Origin: Alphaproteobacteria bacterium UBA6187
Lineage (GTDB): Bacteria; Pseudomonadota; Alphaproteobacteria; Rickettsiales; UBA6187
DNA length: 18,724 nt
NCBI GenBank assembly: GCA_002422795.1
Contig: DITJ01000031.1
Location: forward strand, 1-18,724
Direction: 5' to 3'
Notes under the pieces: generated by a model
The model's database searches: none
Told to the model about the DNA's origin: nothing
The model's input: the letters and a program-made list of their open reading frames with translations, nothing else
Shown here: positions 1-7,509 of the stretch, piece after piece
How the letters are laid out: each line of letters starts with the position of its first letter
How positions within the stretch are numbered: the stretch's first letter is position 1
Made by a program: the position numbers and the translations under genes

Positions 1-1
1 G

Positions 2-2071
2 AAACTTCTAGATATGGGCTTGAAACTTGAGGGGCTTAACCGCCATGCCTCCACCCACGCTGCAGGTGTGGTGATAGCAGATAGACCGCTAAATGAGTTG
101 ATTCCGGTATACCGCGATCCGCGATCCGACATGCCTGTTACCGGCTATTCGATGAAATATGCGGAAAGCGCTGGCCTTGTTAAATTCGACTTTTTAGGGC
201 TTAAAACCCTTACCGTAATTGCCAAGGCAATAGAATTTATTCGGCTGCGCGGCATAGATATTGATATTGCAAGAATTCCGCTTGAAGATAAAAAAACATT
301 CCTGATGCTTACCAAAGGTGATTCAACAGGCGTGTTCCAGCTGGAAAGTGCGGGCATGAAGGACACGCTGCGAAAACTCCGCCCGGATAATATTGAAGAT
401 ATTATCGCACTAATTTCCCTATACCGCCCCGGCCCTATGGACATGATTCCATCATATATAGCGCGTAAACACGGGCATGAAGCACCAGATTACATGCACC
501 CGCTGCTAGAGGGTATTTTGAAGGAAACCTTTGGGGTTATCATCTACCAGGAACAGGTAATGCAGATTGCGCAAGTTATGGGCGGATATAGCCTGGGCGG
601 TGCGGATTTACTGCGCCGCGCTATGGGTAAAAAGATTGCTGCGGAAATGGATGCACAGCGCAAAATTTTCGTTGATGGCGCTATAAAAAACAATGTCGAT
701 AAAAGCAAGGCCAGCGGTATTTTCGACCTGGTAGCAAAATTCGCCGGATACGGATTCAATAAATCCCACGCAGCAGCTTATGCACTGATTTCTTATCGTA
801 CAGCCTATTTAAAAGCTAATTACCCGGTGGAATTTATTGCAGCTTCAATGAACCTGGAAATAAATGATACTGATAAAATCAACATGTTCCGCCAGGAAGC
901 GGTATCGCAGGGCATTGAGGTTTTATTGCCGGATATTAATAAGTCGGATGCGTGGTTTAAGCCTGAAGAGAAGGTGACTGGTGATGGGTATCAGGTGATG
1001 GGGGCCGATAATGGAACCTTATCTATAAAATCTAACCAAAAAAATAATGATGCAGAATTGGGCAATTCTTCCCTATCACCTATCACCTATCACCCATCAC
1101 CCAACTCTATCCGCTACGCCCTCGGTGCACTTAAAAACGTAGGTATCACCATTATGGAAAATATGGTGGAAGAGCGCAGGAAGAATGGTAATTTTAAAGA
1201 TATTTTTGATTTCTCCGAAAGGCTGGGTGGAAAGAACCTGAATAAAAGGATGCTGGAAAACCTGATTAAATCAGGCAGTTTTGATAATTTGCACGATAAC
1301 CGCAGCCAGATACATTCTGCCATAGAAAGTATAATTCGTTATGGTAATGCAATTGCCCAAGAGAAAAGCAGCAGCCAGGTAAGCATGTTTGGTGGCAGTA
1401 GTGGCGTTGAGGCACCAAAGCCAAAACTCCATGATATTTCCGATTGGCGCGGAACAGAACGTCTGGCTATGGAATTCGAGGCGATGGGAATGTATCTTGG
1501 TAACCACCCACTTACTGCATATGAAAAAGCATTAAACAGGATGGGGGCAATCCCATCTGCCGATTTTTCCACCAGGATTGCAGGCGGCACATCCAGGATT
1601 AAAGTTGCTGGGGTGGTTATTTCGAAAAAACTTCGCTCTTCCCCGCGCGGCAGGTTTGCAACCCTTACACTTTCAGACCCGACAGGTTTATTTGAACTTT
1701 CAATTTTTGATGAAGATATACTCGAATCCTCCCGCGATTTGCTGGAAAATGGCACATTATTATTTATAAATGCCGATGCAAGGAAGGATGATGGCGGCGT
1801 GCGTATTATCGCAGAAAGACTTACCTTACTTGAAGATGCACTGAAAAATTATACTATATCTATCCAAATATTTATTGATAATGCGGCTGCGCTACCTGAA
1901 CTTAAAAAAGTGCTTGGCACTTCTGGCAAAGGTAAATCGAAAGTGCAGATAATCATGGAAGCTGAATCTAAAAATGTTGAAATAAACCTGCCTGAGCCAT
2001 ATCTGGTTACTATGGAAATGATAGCTGAAATAGGCGGTATAAAGGGAGTGCGCAGCGTAACTGAGGCTTAG
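2..2071 (+). CDS. dnaE: DNA polymerase III alpha subunit, C-terminal part (5' end outside window)
   Basis: Catalytic subunit of the replicative DNA polymerase. The reading frame is open from base 2, giving K-L-L-D before the first internal Met at 14, so the gene starts upstream of the window and 689 codons are seen here of a protein usually near 1150 residues. The visible part starts in the palm (NRHASTHAAGVVIA), includes VKFDFLGL with the third catalytic Asp (equivalent of E. coli D555), then the fingers (TGVFQLESAGMKDTL, LISLYRPGPMDMIP, GYGFNKSHAAAYALISY), the helix-hairpin-helix region (YALGALKNVG) and an OB-fold region (about 1590-1830). Odd feature: bases 973-1106 encode an unusual stretch of about 45 residues between DINKSDAWF and IRYALGALKNVG that coincides with a palindromic heptamer repeat (separate entry). 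The frame is not broken. Identification is certain; that the insert is tolerated in a functional protein is inferred. Confidence 0.98.
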   Translation, partial: KLLDMGLKLEGLNRHASTHAAGVVIADRPLNELIPVYRDPRSDMPVTGYSMKYAESAGLVKFDFLGLKTLTVIAKAIEFIRLRGIDIDIARIPLEDKKTFLMLTKGDSTGVFQLESAGMKDTLRKLRPDNIEDIIALISLYRPGPMDMIPSYIARKHGHEAPDYMHPLLEGILKETFGVIIYQEQVMQIAQVMGGYSLGGADLLRRAMGKKIAAEMDAQRKIFVDGAIKNNVDKSKASGIFDLVAKFAGYGFNKSHAAAYALISYRTAYLKANYPVEFIAASMNLEINDTDKINMFRQEAVSQGIEVLLPDINKSDAWFKPEEKVTGDGYQVMGADNGTLSIKSNQKNNDAELGNSSLSPITYHPSPNSIRYALGALKNVGITIMENMVEERRKNGNFKDIFDFSERLGGKNLNKRMLENLIKSGSFDNLHDNRSQIHSAIESIIRYGNAIAQEKSSSQVSMFGGSSGVEAPKPKLHDISDWRGTERLAMEFEAMGMYLGNHPLTAYEKALNRMGAIPSADFSTRIAGGTSRIKVAGVVISKKLRSSPRGRFATLTLSDPTGLFELSIFDEDILESSRDLLENGTLLFINADARKDDGGVRIIAERLTLLEDALKNYTISIQIFIDNAAALPELKKVLGTSGKGKSKVQIIMEAESKNVEINLPEPYLVTMEMIAEIGGIKGVRSVTEA
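973..1106. repeat. Palindromic heptamer-array element inside the dnaE reading frame
   Basis: The left arm (973-1003) reads as 7-bp units GGTGACT, GGTGATG, GGTATCA, GGTGATG. The right arm (1072-1106) reads CCTATCA three times, then CCCATCA and CCCAACT. The arms are imperfect reverse complements, so the RNA or DNA strand can fold into a long hairpin; a small inner palindrome (GAATT...AATTC) sits at 1055-1068. The element is read through in frame and encodes a low-complexity stretch containing ITYHPSPN. The same heptamer type occurs at 3999-4105 outside a gene. This resembles the behaviour of Rickettsia palindromic elements, which insert in frame in proteins, but the sequence is not recognised as a named family. 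Confidence 0.85.
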
Positions 2072-2191
2072 GCTATGTTTTGGTTCAAATTTTAAACATT
2101 ACACTTATCAAATATTAAGTATTTCTTTTGTTGTAAAAATCATAATCTTTGCTATTTTCGCACTTGTTAATTTATTATATTTATATTTCCC

Positions 2192-2647
2192 ATGAAAAAG
2201 AACATAGCCATCGCCTCAGACCATGCTGGTTTCCAGCTAAAAGAAACCCTAAAGGCGGAAATAATTTCGCTTGGCTATAATGTAATAGATTTAGGCACAA
2301 ATAGCACTAATTCAGTGGATTACCCTGATTACGGCTATAAACTTGCCAGTGAAGTATCTAGCGGGAAAGCTGATTTAGGCGTGGCTATCTGCGGCAGCGG
2401 TGTTGGCATAAGCATTGCAGCGAACCGCAAGCCAAAAATAAGGGCTGTGCTTGCCCAAACTGCAGAAGTTGCAAAACTAGGGCGGCAGCATAATAATGCC
2501 AACGTGCTGGCACTTGGCGCGCGTATTATAAGTGAAGATATGGCAAAAGAAATTGTACGAATGTTTCTAAGCACCCCCTTTGAGGGTGGCAGGCATGAAA
2601 ACAGGGTAATAAAACTTGGAAGCCGTAATTCTTCCGATAAAAAATAA
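2192..2647 (+). CDS. rpiB: Ribose-5-phosphate isomerase B
   Basis: RpiB/LacAB-family isomerase (151 aa, normal length) that interconverts ribose 5-phosphate and ribulose 5-phosphate in the pentose phosphate pathway, supplying ribose for nucleotides. Visible family motifs are SDHAG near the N-terminus (D10, H11), DYPDY at 43-47, CGSGVGISIAANR with the catalytic Cys at about 67, RQHNNANVLALGAR with His at about 100, and the C-terminal FEGGRH. The ATG at 2192 gives the expected N-terminus MKKNIAIASDHAG, but no clear Shine-Dalgarno sequence precedes it (TATTTCCC), so initiation may be weak or leaderless. glyA follows after 20 bp, suggesting an operon; the rpiB-glyA order is common in alphaproteobacteria. 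Confidence 0.96.
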   Translation: MKKNIAIASDHAGFQLKETLKAEIISLGYNVIDLGTNSTNSVDYPDYGYKLASEVSSGKADLGVAICGSGVGISIAANRKPKIRAVLAQTAEVAKLGRQHNNANVLALGARIISEDMAKEIVRMFLSTPFEGGRHENRVIKLGSRNSSDKK

Positions 2648-2667
2648 TTAAATTAAGGAAAAAACAA

Positions 2668-3993
2668 ATGGGAAATAACGACTTCTTCAAAGGCAATTTA
2701 GCAGACCGCGACCCGGCAATATTCGCCACAATAGAGCGCGAACTTGGGCGCCAGCAGCACCAGATTGAACTGATTGCATCAGAAAACATCACCAGCCGTG
2801 CGGTTTTGCAAGCGCAAGGCTCTGTGCTTACTAATAAATATGCGGAAGGCTATCCTGGCAAAAGATATTATGGCGGCTGCGAATTCGTAGACCAGACCGA
2901 GCAATTAGCTATAGACCGCGCTTGCCAGCTATTTGGCGCGGCTTACGCAAACGTACAGCCAAATTCAGGCTCGCAAGCCAACCAGGGAATTTTCCTTGCA
3001 CTACTTCAGCCTGGCGATACTATCCTTGGCCTATCCCTTGCCTGCGGTGGTCATTTAACACATGGCGCTTCTGTTAATATGTCCGGCAAATGGTTTAAAT
3101 CTGTTCAATATGGCGTAAAAGAAAGTGATTCACTGATTGATTATGATGAAGTTGAGCGCTTAGCAAAAGAACATAAGCCAAAATTGATTATTGCCGGTTG
3201 CTCTGCATATCCGCGCATTATTGATTGGAAACGCTTCCGTGAAATAGCAGATGAAGTTGGTGCATTCTTAATGGTGGATATGGCGCACCTTGCTGGCCTG
3301 GTTGCTGCCGGAACTTATCCAAGCCCTGTGCCGCATGCGCATGTTGTAACTACTACAACGCATAAGACCTTACGCGGTCCAAGGGGCGGTTTAATTGTTG
3401 CAAAAGATGGCGATATCGTAGTTCGCAAAACTCCAACTGGTAAGGATGTTACTTTATCAGCAGCAATAAATTCAGCTATTTTCCCAGGTCTGCAAGGCGG
3501 GCCATTAATGCATGTTATTGCAGGAAAGGCAGTTGCGCTTGGTGAAGCACTAACTCCTGAGTTCAAAAAATACGGCCAGGATATTATTGATAATGCCCGC
3601 ATTCTTGCTGATACACTAAAAACCCGTGGCCTTGATATTGTAAGCGGCGGCACTGATAGCCATGTTGTGCTTGTTGACCTTCGCCCGAAAGGACTTTCCG
3701 GCAAGGAAACTGAAGAATCTATGGAACGCGCTGGTCTTACTTGCAATAAAAACGCTATACCGTTTGACCCGGCTCCGCCATTTGTAACTTCTGGGGTTCG
3801 CCTTGGTACTCCTGCTGGAACTACTCGTGGCTTTGGCATAGAGGAATTCAAGCAAATTGGTAATCTTATCGGCGATGTATTAGACGGGCTTGCTAAAAAT
3901 AAAGAAGATAATTCAGAAGCTGAAAAGAAAACACTTCTAAAAGTTAAGGAACTATGTGCGAAATTCCCTATCTATGATAGAAGTTTTGCTTAA
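2668..3993 (+). CDS. glyA: Serine hydroxymethyltransferase
   Basis: PLP enzyme that converts serine and tetrahydrofolate to glycine and 5,10-methylene-THF, feeding one-carbon units to thymidylate and purine synthesis (thyX and purF lie downstream). The 441-residue length is normal. Family motifs in order are IASENITS (36-43), the YAEGYPGKRYYGG segment (58-70), the PLP-contacting VDMAHLAG (203-210, D204 and H207), and TTTTHKTLRGPRGG with the Schiff-base lysine K233. A good ribosome binding site (AAGGA, about 10 bp upstream of the ATG) supports the start. It follows rpiB by 20 bp. A heptamer palindrome starts 6 bp after its stop codon. Confidence 0.98.
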   Translation: MGNNDFFKGNLADRDPAIFATIERELGRQQHQIELIASENITSRAVLQAQGSVLTNKYAEGYPGKRYYGGCEFVDQTEQLAIDRACQLFGAAYANVQPNSGSQANQGIFLALLQPGDTILGLSLACGGHLTHGASVNMSGKWFKSVQYGVKESDSLIDYDEVERLAKEHKPKLIIAGCSAYPRIIDWKRFREIADEVGAFLMVDMAHLAGLVAAGTYPSPVPHAHVVTTTTHKTLRGPRGGLIVAKDGDIVVRKTPTGKDVTLSAAINSAIFPGLQGGPLMHVIAGKAVALGEALTPEFKKYGQDIIDNARILADTLKTRGLDIVSGGTDSHVVLVDLRPKGLSGKETEESMERAGLTCNKNAIPFDPAPPFVTSGVRLGTPAGTTRGFGIEEFKQIGNLIGDVLDGLAKNKEDNSEAEKKTLLKVKELCAKFPIYDRSFA

Positions 3994-3998
3994 AGACA

Positions 3999-4105
3999 GG
4001 TAATAGGTGGTGGGTGTTAGGTGATAGGGAAAATGCTTAGCATTTACTGTTATCTTCACCCATTACCCATTACCCATTACCCATCACCCAACACCCATCA
4101 CCCAA
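3999..4105. repeat. Palindromic heptamer-array element between glyA and nrdR
   Basis: The left arm (3999-4029) is GGTAATA, GGTGGTG, GGTGTTA, GGTGATA, GGG. The right arm (4057-4105) is seven 7-bp units: CACCCAT, TACCCAT three times, CACCCAA, CACCCAT, CACCCAA. The arms are near reverse complements and the centre holds AAATGCTTAGCATTT, itself a palindrome. The element fills almost the whole glyA-nrdR spacer and ends 11 bp before the nrdR start. It belongs to the same type as the element inside dnaE at 973-1106. A hairpin in the transcript could affect read-through from glyA into nrdR; this is inferred. Confidence 0.85.
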
Positions 4106-4116
4106 AGAGAAAAAAT

Positions 4117-4587
4117 ATGCGTTGCCCATTTTGCGGAGCAGATGATACCCAGGTTAAGGATTCCAGGCCTTCGGAAGACGGAAATGCTATCCGTCGCCGC
4201 AGGTTTTGTACCGCCTGTGATTCAAGATTCACTACCTTTGAGCGCGTGCAATTGCGCGAACTTGTTGTTGTAAAGAAAGATGGTAAACGCAAAACTTTCG
4301 ACCGTGATAAATTAAGCCGTTCAATCGCCCTTGCTGTGCGCAAGCGCCCGGTTACGCCTGATCAGGTGGAACTTGCGGTAAATAATATCGTGCGTAAATT
4401 AGAAAGCCTTGGCGAAAATGAAATACCTTCGGTAATGATTGGCGCAGCGGTAATGGAAGCGCTTGCAGGGCTAGACCCAGTTGCTTATGTACGCTTTGCA
4501 TCGGTTTATAAAGAATTCCGCGAAACCAGCGACTTTGAAGAATTTATTGACCAGCTTGGAAAGGTTGCGAGTGTGAAAGCTGACTAG
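4117..4587 (+). CDS. nrdR: Transcriptional repressor NrdR
   Basis: Zinc-ribbon and ATP-cone repressor of ribonucleotide reductase genes; it senses ATP/dATP and binds NrdR boxes. 156 aa, the usual length. The N-terminus MRCPFCG with C3, C6, C31 and C34 forms the zinc ribbon (CPFC...FCTAC), followed by the basic RRRRFCTACDSRFTTFER segment and an ATP-cone domain (about 46-136: VVVKKDGKRKTFDRDKL through VRFASVYKEF). The start at 4117 is chosen because it gives the canonical N-terminus and has AAAGAGA just upstream. The frame stays open upstream to 4021 but those 32 codons are repeat DNA. In alphaproteobacteria nrdR commonly sits between glyA and ribD, as here. Confidence 0.97.
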   Translation: MRCPFCGADDTQVKDSRPSEDGNAIRRRRFCTACDSRFTTFERVQLRELVVVKKDGKRKTFDRDKLSRSIALAVRKRPVTPDQVELAVNNIVRKLESLGENEIPSVMIGAAVMEALAGLDPVAYVRFASVYKEFRETSDFEEFIDQLGKVASVKAD

Positions 4588-4589
4588 GA

Positions 4590-4632
4590 TAATTTAAGAT
4601 TTAAGATTTAAGATTGTAGATTTAAGATTTTT
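4590..4632. repeat. TTTAAGA heptamer array after nrdR
   Basis: Directly after the nrdR stop there is a run of 7-bp units: TTTAAGA three times, TTGTAGA, TTTAAGA and a degenerate last copy. No complementary arm is seen nearby, so this may be a solo arm or a decayed element. The unit is the same as in the tmRNA spacer element at 8158-8255. Confidence 0.7.
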
Positions 4633-4650
4633 AGAATCATTTATAATTAA

Positions 4651-4769
4651 CCCTCACCCTAACCCTCTCCCAAGGGTAGAGGGAATGCACGGGAACCTTG
4701 CTCTAGACTTGATTATGTGCACGGCACCTGTATACCCCCTCTCCCTGAGGGAGAGGGTTAGGGTGAGGG
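4651..4769. repeat. REP-like palindromic element with a perfect 21-bp terminal inverted repeat
   Basis: The left arm 4651-4671 starts CCCTCACCCTAACC and ends CTCTCCC; the right arm 4749-4769 is its exact reverse complement (GGGAGAGG...GTGAGGG). The inner sequence of about 77 bp has further partial complementarity (AGGGTAGAGGG against CCCCCTCTCCCT). This C-rich CCCTCACCCTAACCCTCTCCC motif is known as a dispersed intergenic repeat in many proteobacterial genomes. It lies in the nrdR-ribD spacer, next to the TTTAAGA array, and its right end is 21 bp from the ribD start, so it forms most of the ribD leader. Confidence 0.88.
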
Positions 4770-4790
4770 GGGATAAACCTAGGTTCCCCT

Positions 4791-5909
4791 ATGTCGAATA
4801 ACTATAATTCGTTTGATTCTTCCTTCATGCGCCACGCCCTTGCCATCGCAAATATGGCAGTTGGAACCACTGCGCCCAACCCTGCGGTTGGATGCGTTAT
4901 AATAAAAAATGGTAAAATCCTAGCAGCAAGCCACACCGCCAAAGGCGGCAGGCCACATGCCGAAACAATTGCCTTATTGGAAGCCGGAAGCGCAGCAAAT
5001 GGCGCAACCGCTTATGTTACGCTGGAGCCTTGCGCCCATCACGGCCAAACCCCACCATGCGCGACTAGCTTAATTAATGCCGGAATAAAGCGTGTGGTTA
5101 TTGCCTGCACTGACCCATTCCCAGAAGTAAATGGCAAAGGCATAAAAATACTACAAGATGCAGGCATTGAGGTAATCACCGGAATATGTGAAAATGAAGC
5201 AAAGCAGCAAAATGAAGGTTTCTTTTCCGTTCAGCAAAAAAATAGGCCATTCATAACACTCAAAACCGCAACCAGTATGGATGGAAAAATCGCCCTTAAA
5301 AACGGTGTGAGTAAATGGATTACTTGTGAGTCATCACGGAACTATGTACATCTTATGCGCGCACGGCATGACGCGGTTATCACCGGAATTAAAACAGTTA
5401 TTGCCGACGACCCCGCCCTTACCTGCCGTTTGCCGGGGATGGAAAATAGAAGCCCAACCAGGGTGGTTTTAGATAGTAATTTAAATTTACCAGTTACCAG
5501 CCAGCTTGCAAAAACTGCAAGGGAAATTCCTTGCTTGCTATTGACTATTGCAAAGACAATTGAAAACCAAACAGTTAAAATCCTGGAATTGGAAAAACTC
5601 GGTGTAAGAATAATTGCTGTAAATACAGCATCAAACGGTAAAATCTGTATGGAAGATGCGTTTGCTCAATTAGCAAAAAGCGGTGTTAATAGCGCCATGA
5701 TTGAGGCAGGCGGTACTATAAACACCGCCGCACTTAACCTTGGTTTGGTAGATAGGCTGGCTTGGTTCCGCGCTCCTATCATAATAGGCAATGATGGAAT
5801 TGCTGCAATTAATGATATGAATTTGCAAAATATCATTCATAATGGGTTTAAATTGAGCCACACAAGATGCTTCGGTACTGATACACTTGAAGTTTTCGAT
5901 AAAAGTTAA
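4791..5909 (+). CDS. ribD: Bifunctional riboflavin biosynthesis protein RibD
   Basis: Two-domain enzyme of riboflavin synthesis: it deaminates the pyrimidine product of GTP cyclohydrolase II and then reduces the ribose side chain. 372 aa, typical length. The N-terminal deaminase domain (about 12-150) carries the zinc motif HAE (H56, E58) and PCAHHGQTPPC (C81, C90). The C-terminal reductase domain (about 153-372) shows RPFITLKTATSMDGKIAL, WITCESSR, RHDAVITGIKTVIADDP and MIEAGGTINTAAL. No strong Shine-Dalgarno sequence is seen; the leader is repeat DNA. In alphaproteobacteria ribE, ribH and nusB often follow, but here the cluster stops after ribD. Confidence 0.97.
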   Translation: MSNNYNSFDSSFMRHALAIANMAVGTTAPNPAVGCVIIKNGKILAASHTAKGGRPHAETIALLEAGSAANGATAYVTLEPCAHHGQTPPCATSLINAGIKRVVIACTDPFPEVNGKGIKILQDAGIEVITGICENEAKQQNEGFFSVQQKNRPFITLKTATSMDGKIALKNGVSKWITCESSRNYVHLMRARHDAVITGIKTVIADDPALTCRLPGMENRSPTRVVLDSNLNLPVTSQLAKTAREIPCLLLTIAKTIENQTVKILELEKLGVRIIAVNTASNGKICMEDAFAQLAKSGVNSAMIEAGGTINTAALNLGLVDRLAWFRAPIIIGNDGIAAINDMNLQNIIHNGFKLSHTRCFGTDTLEVFDKS

Positions 5910-5980
5910 CAAATTATTAACAACAAGTTCTTGCAAAATATTAATAATTTATTAATTTAAGCATTATTGTTAAAAAGTTG

Positions 5981-6009
5981 AGGACATTGGGAATATTTTG
6001 TAGTATAAT
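5981..6009 (+). promoter_or_regulatory. Candidate sigma-70 promoter for the small gene at 6063
   Basis: AGGACA (5981-5986, 4 of 6 to the -35 consensus), a 17-bp spacer, and a perfect TATAAT (6004-6009). It lies about 54 bp upstream of a start codon that has a strong ribosome binding site. Confidence 0.6.
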
Positions 6010-6062
6010 TGTATACAGTTAGGAATAAAGTTTACTGTATTAAAAAAATAATGAGGGGAAAT

Positions 6063-6260
6063 ATGGCTTTTGTTTGCTCAATTCGTTCTGCCACAGTAAC
6101 AGCCATTGCTAATGGCGAAGAAATAAGTAAAGGCTTTGATGTAGGTAATGGAATTACTTCCGCGGCGCAGTCTATCTCTGGGGTTCGTAACTCTACAAAT
6201 AATAGCCATGTAGAGCAAATGATAAATTCCAAAAATAATGGTATTGGCGGCAGAGGCTAG
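6063..6260 (+). CDS. Small protein of unknown function (65 aa)
   Basis: Not recognised. The ATG at 6063 is preceded by a strong GAGGGGAA ribosome binding site (6053-6060) and a good promoter (5981-6009), which is why a real short gene is called here. The protein begins MAFVCSIRSATVTAIANG, is rich in Ser, Asn and Gly, and ends in a Gly/Arg tail (GIGGRG). It has no obvious signal peptide, membrane segment or zinc motif. The next strong terminator is at 6410-6440, so the transcript would have about 150 bases of 3' untranslated RNA. It sits between ribD and a convergent transporter gene. An alternative is a regulatory RNA with an incidental reading frame. Confidence 0.6.
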   Translation: MAFVCSIRSATVTAIANGEEISKGFDVGNGITSAAQSISGVRNSTNNSHVEQMINSKNNGIGGRG

Positions 6261-6409
6261 AACTTATACTATTTTCATTCAAATACAAAGTAGGAGTGCG
6301 AGGCGAATAAAATTTTAGCCTGGTAAACCTAGGTGGATTTTGAAAGACCCATGCAAGGCAACATTCGTAAAATATAGAATTGGTATTAATAATTATTTTT
6401 ATTTCCTAT

Positions 6410-6440
6410 AAAAGCGCCATCAGTTGGCGCTTTTATTTTG
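6410..6440. terminator. Bidirectional rho-independent terminator
   Basis: A 9-bp perfect stem AAAAGCGCC / GGCGCTTTT with a 7-base loop (ATCAGTT), followed by ATTTTG on the plus strand and by A-rich sequence upstream, so it reads as a terminator in both directions. It separates the small gene ending at 6260 from the convergent transporter gene ending at 6447. Confidence 0.85.
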
Positions 6441-6446
6441 CTATAA

Positions 6447-7367
6447 TTATACCTCCAGCATCTTCTGCAACGCTTTTCTTCTTTTCCTAATATTATATTC
6501 TCTTCTGGCAACATACATTGAACTGCTGAAAATAACTATCGAGCCGAATAATGTCCATATATCAATTATTTCAGCAAAGAACAGATACGCCAGAATTGAT
6601 GTAAAAATCAGGCGGGAAAAGTCAAACGGCATAATAACGCTCATTTCCACACCTTTATAAGCTTTATTCATACAAAATTGCGATTCATTAGTGGTAATGC
6701 CAAGCAGTGCCAGCCATAATAATTGTATAATAGTTGGTTCCTGCCATACAAGCAGCGCTCCCGGCAGGGTCATTGGGGTCATGAAAAGCATCATTATAAA
6801 CACCATTGCGCGCGGATGGTCTGTATGGCTTAGTTTCTTAATAAGTATATTAGAAACCGACCAGGCAAAGGCGGAGGCCAGCACCAGTAAGGAAGCATAT
6901 TGGAAACTGTTTTGCCCAGGCCGAAGGATAATTAAAACCCCGGCAAATCCAATCGCAAGAGCCATCCATCTATGCAGGCCTACTTTCTCACCAAGGAACA
7001 TTGCGGCAAATAATGTTGTAATTAAAGGTACTGCAAAAGTAAGGGCGATTGCATCGGTAAGCGGAATTATGGAAAGTGAATAAAAAAACAGGCTCATTGC
7101 GAACAGGCTGGATAATGAGCGCGAAAAATACAAACGGTAATTTGCCGATTTTAAATGCGGTATACCGTGGCTTAAAGCCCATGGCAGTGTAGCTGCAACC
7201 GCAAAAAGATTACGGAAAAACACCATTTCCAGTGGCGGCATTGATTCAGACACGTGTTTTGTTATGGAAGCCATTACGGCAGAAAGAAAGCACGAGCAAA
7301 GCATCCATAAAATGCTCTTTGCTTCGGGTGATTTATCGTGCAGGTGTTTTTTAATATAAGCTTGCAT
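6447..7367 (-). CDS. DMT-superfamily (EamA) transporter
   Basis: Inner-membrane carrier of 306 residues, matching the usual ten-helix, two-EamA-repeat size. The N-terminal half runs from about residue 19 (ILWMLCSCFLSAVMASITKH) to about 150, with PPLEMVFFRNL and DAIALTFAVPLITTLFAAMFLGEKVG typical of EamA repeats; the second half starts near 157 (YASLLVLASAFAWSVSNILI) and ends with AYLFFAEIIDIWTLFGSIVI before a basic tail (RKRRKALQK). Substrate cannot be told from sequence. S-adenosylmethionine uptake proteins of Rickettsiales belong to this superfamily, so that is one possibility. No strong ribosome binding site precedes the ATG. Monocistronic, convergent with the gene at 6063 and divergent from the TatB-like gene. 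Confidence 0.9.
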   Translation of the reverse strand: MQAYIKKHLHDKSPEAKSILWMLCSCFLSAVMASITKHVSESMPPLEMVFFRNLFAVAATLPWALSHGIPHLKSANYRLYFSRSLSSLFAMSLFFYSLSIIPLTDAIALTFAVPLITTLFAAMFLGEKVGLHRWMALAIGFAGVLIILRPGQNSFQYASLLVLASAFAWSVSNILIKKLSHTDHPRAMVFIMMLFMTPMTLPGALLVWQEPTIIQLLWLALLGITTNESQFCMNKAYKGVEMSVIMPFDFSRLIFTSILAYLFFAEIIDIWTLFGSIVIFSSSMYVARREYNIRKRRKALQKMLEV

Positions 7368-7436
7368 GGTGTAGGCTATATAAACCTATTTATAAGAGAT
7401 ATATAGCATTATTTATTGGCAGGAATGGTACATAGG

Positions 7437-7465
7437 TTGACTATACGCCAATATTCCAATAAAAA
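7437..7465 (+). promoter_or_regulatory. Candidate promoter for the TatB-like gene
   Basis: TTGACT (7437-7442, 5 of 6 to consensus), a 17-bp spacer and TAAAAA (7460-7465, 4 of 6). A second -10-like TATACT is at 7474-7479. Located in the divergent spacer 35-70 bp upstream of the ATG at 7510. Confidence 0.35.
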
Positions 7466-7509
7466 TATATTAGTATACTCACTCTGTATATTCTTTTCAG
7501 GAGATATAA

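Noticed and set aside
1339..1755. Long open frame of 138 codons on the minus strand inside dnaE
   Set aside because: It is an antisense shadow of a certain gene, with no start signals or recognisable domain; the same holds for the 178-codon minus frame inside glyA (3315-3851) and those inside the DMT transporter and pdxJ.
4057..4105. CRISPR-like array
   Set aside because: The repeats are 7 bp, tandem without spacers, and paired in inverted orientation; no cas genes are present.
4021..4116. Longer NrdR with a 32-residue N-terminal extension
   Set aside because: The extension is heptamer repeat DNA, starts with GTG without a ribosome binding site, and the canonical NrdR N-terminus MRCPFCG begins at 4117.
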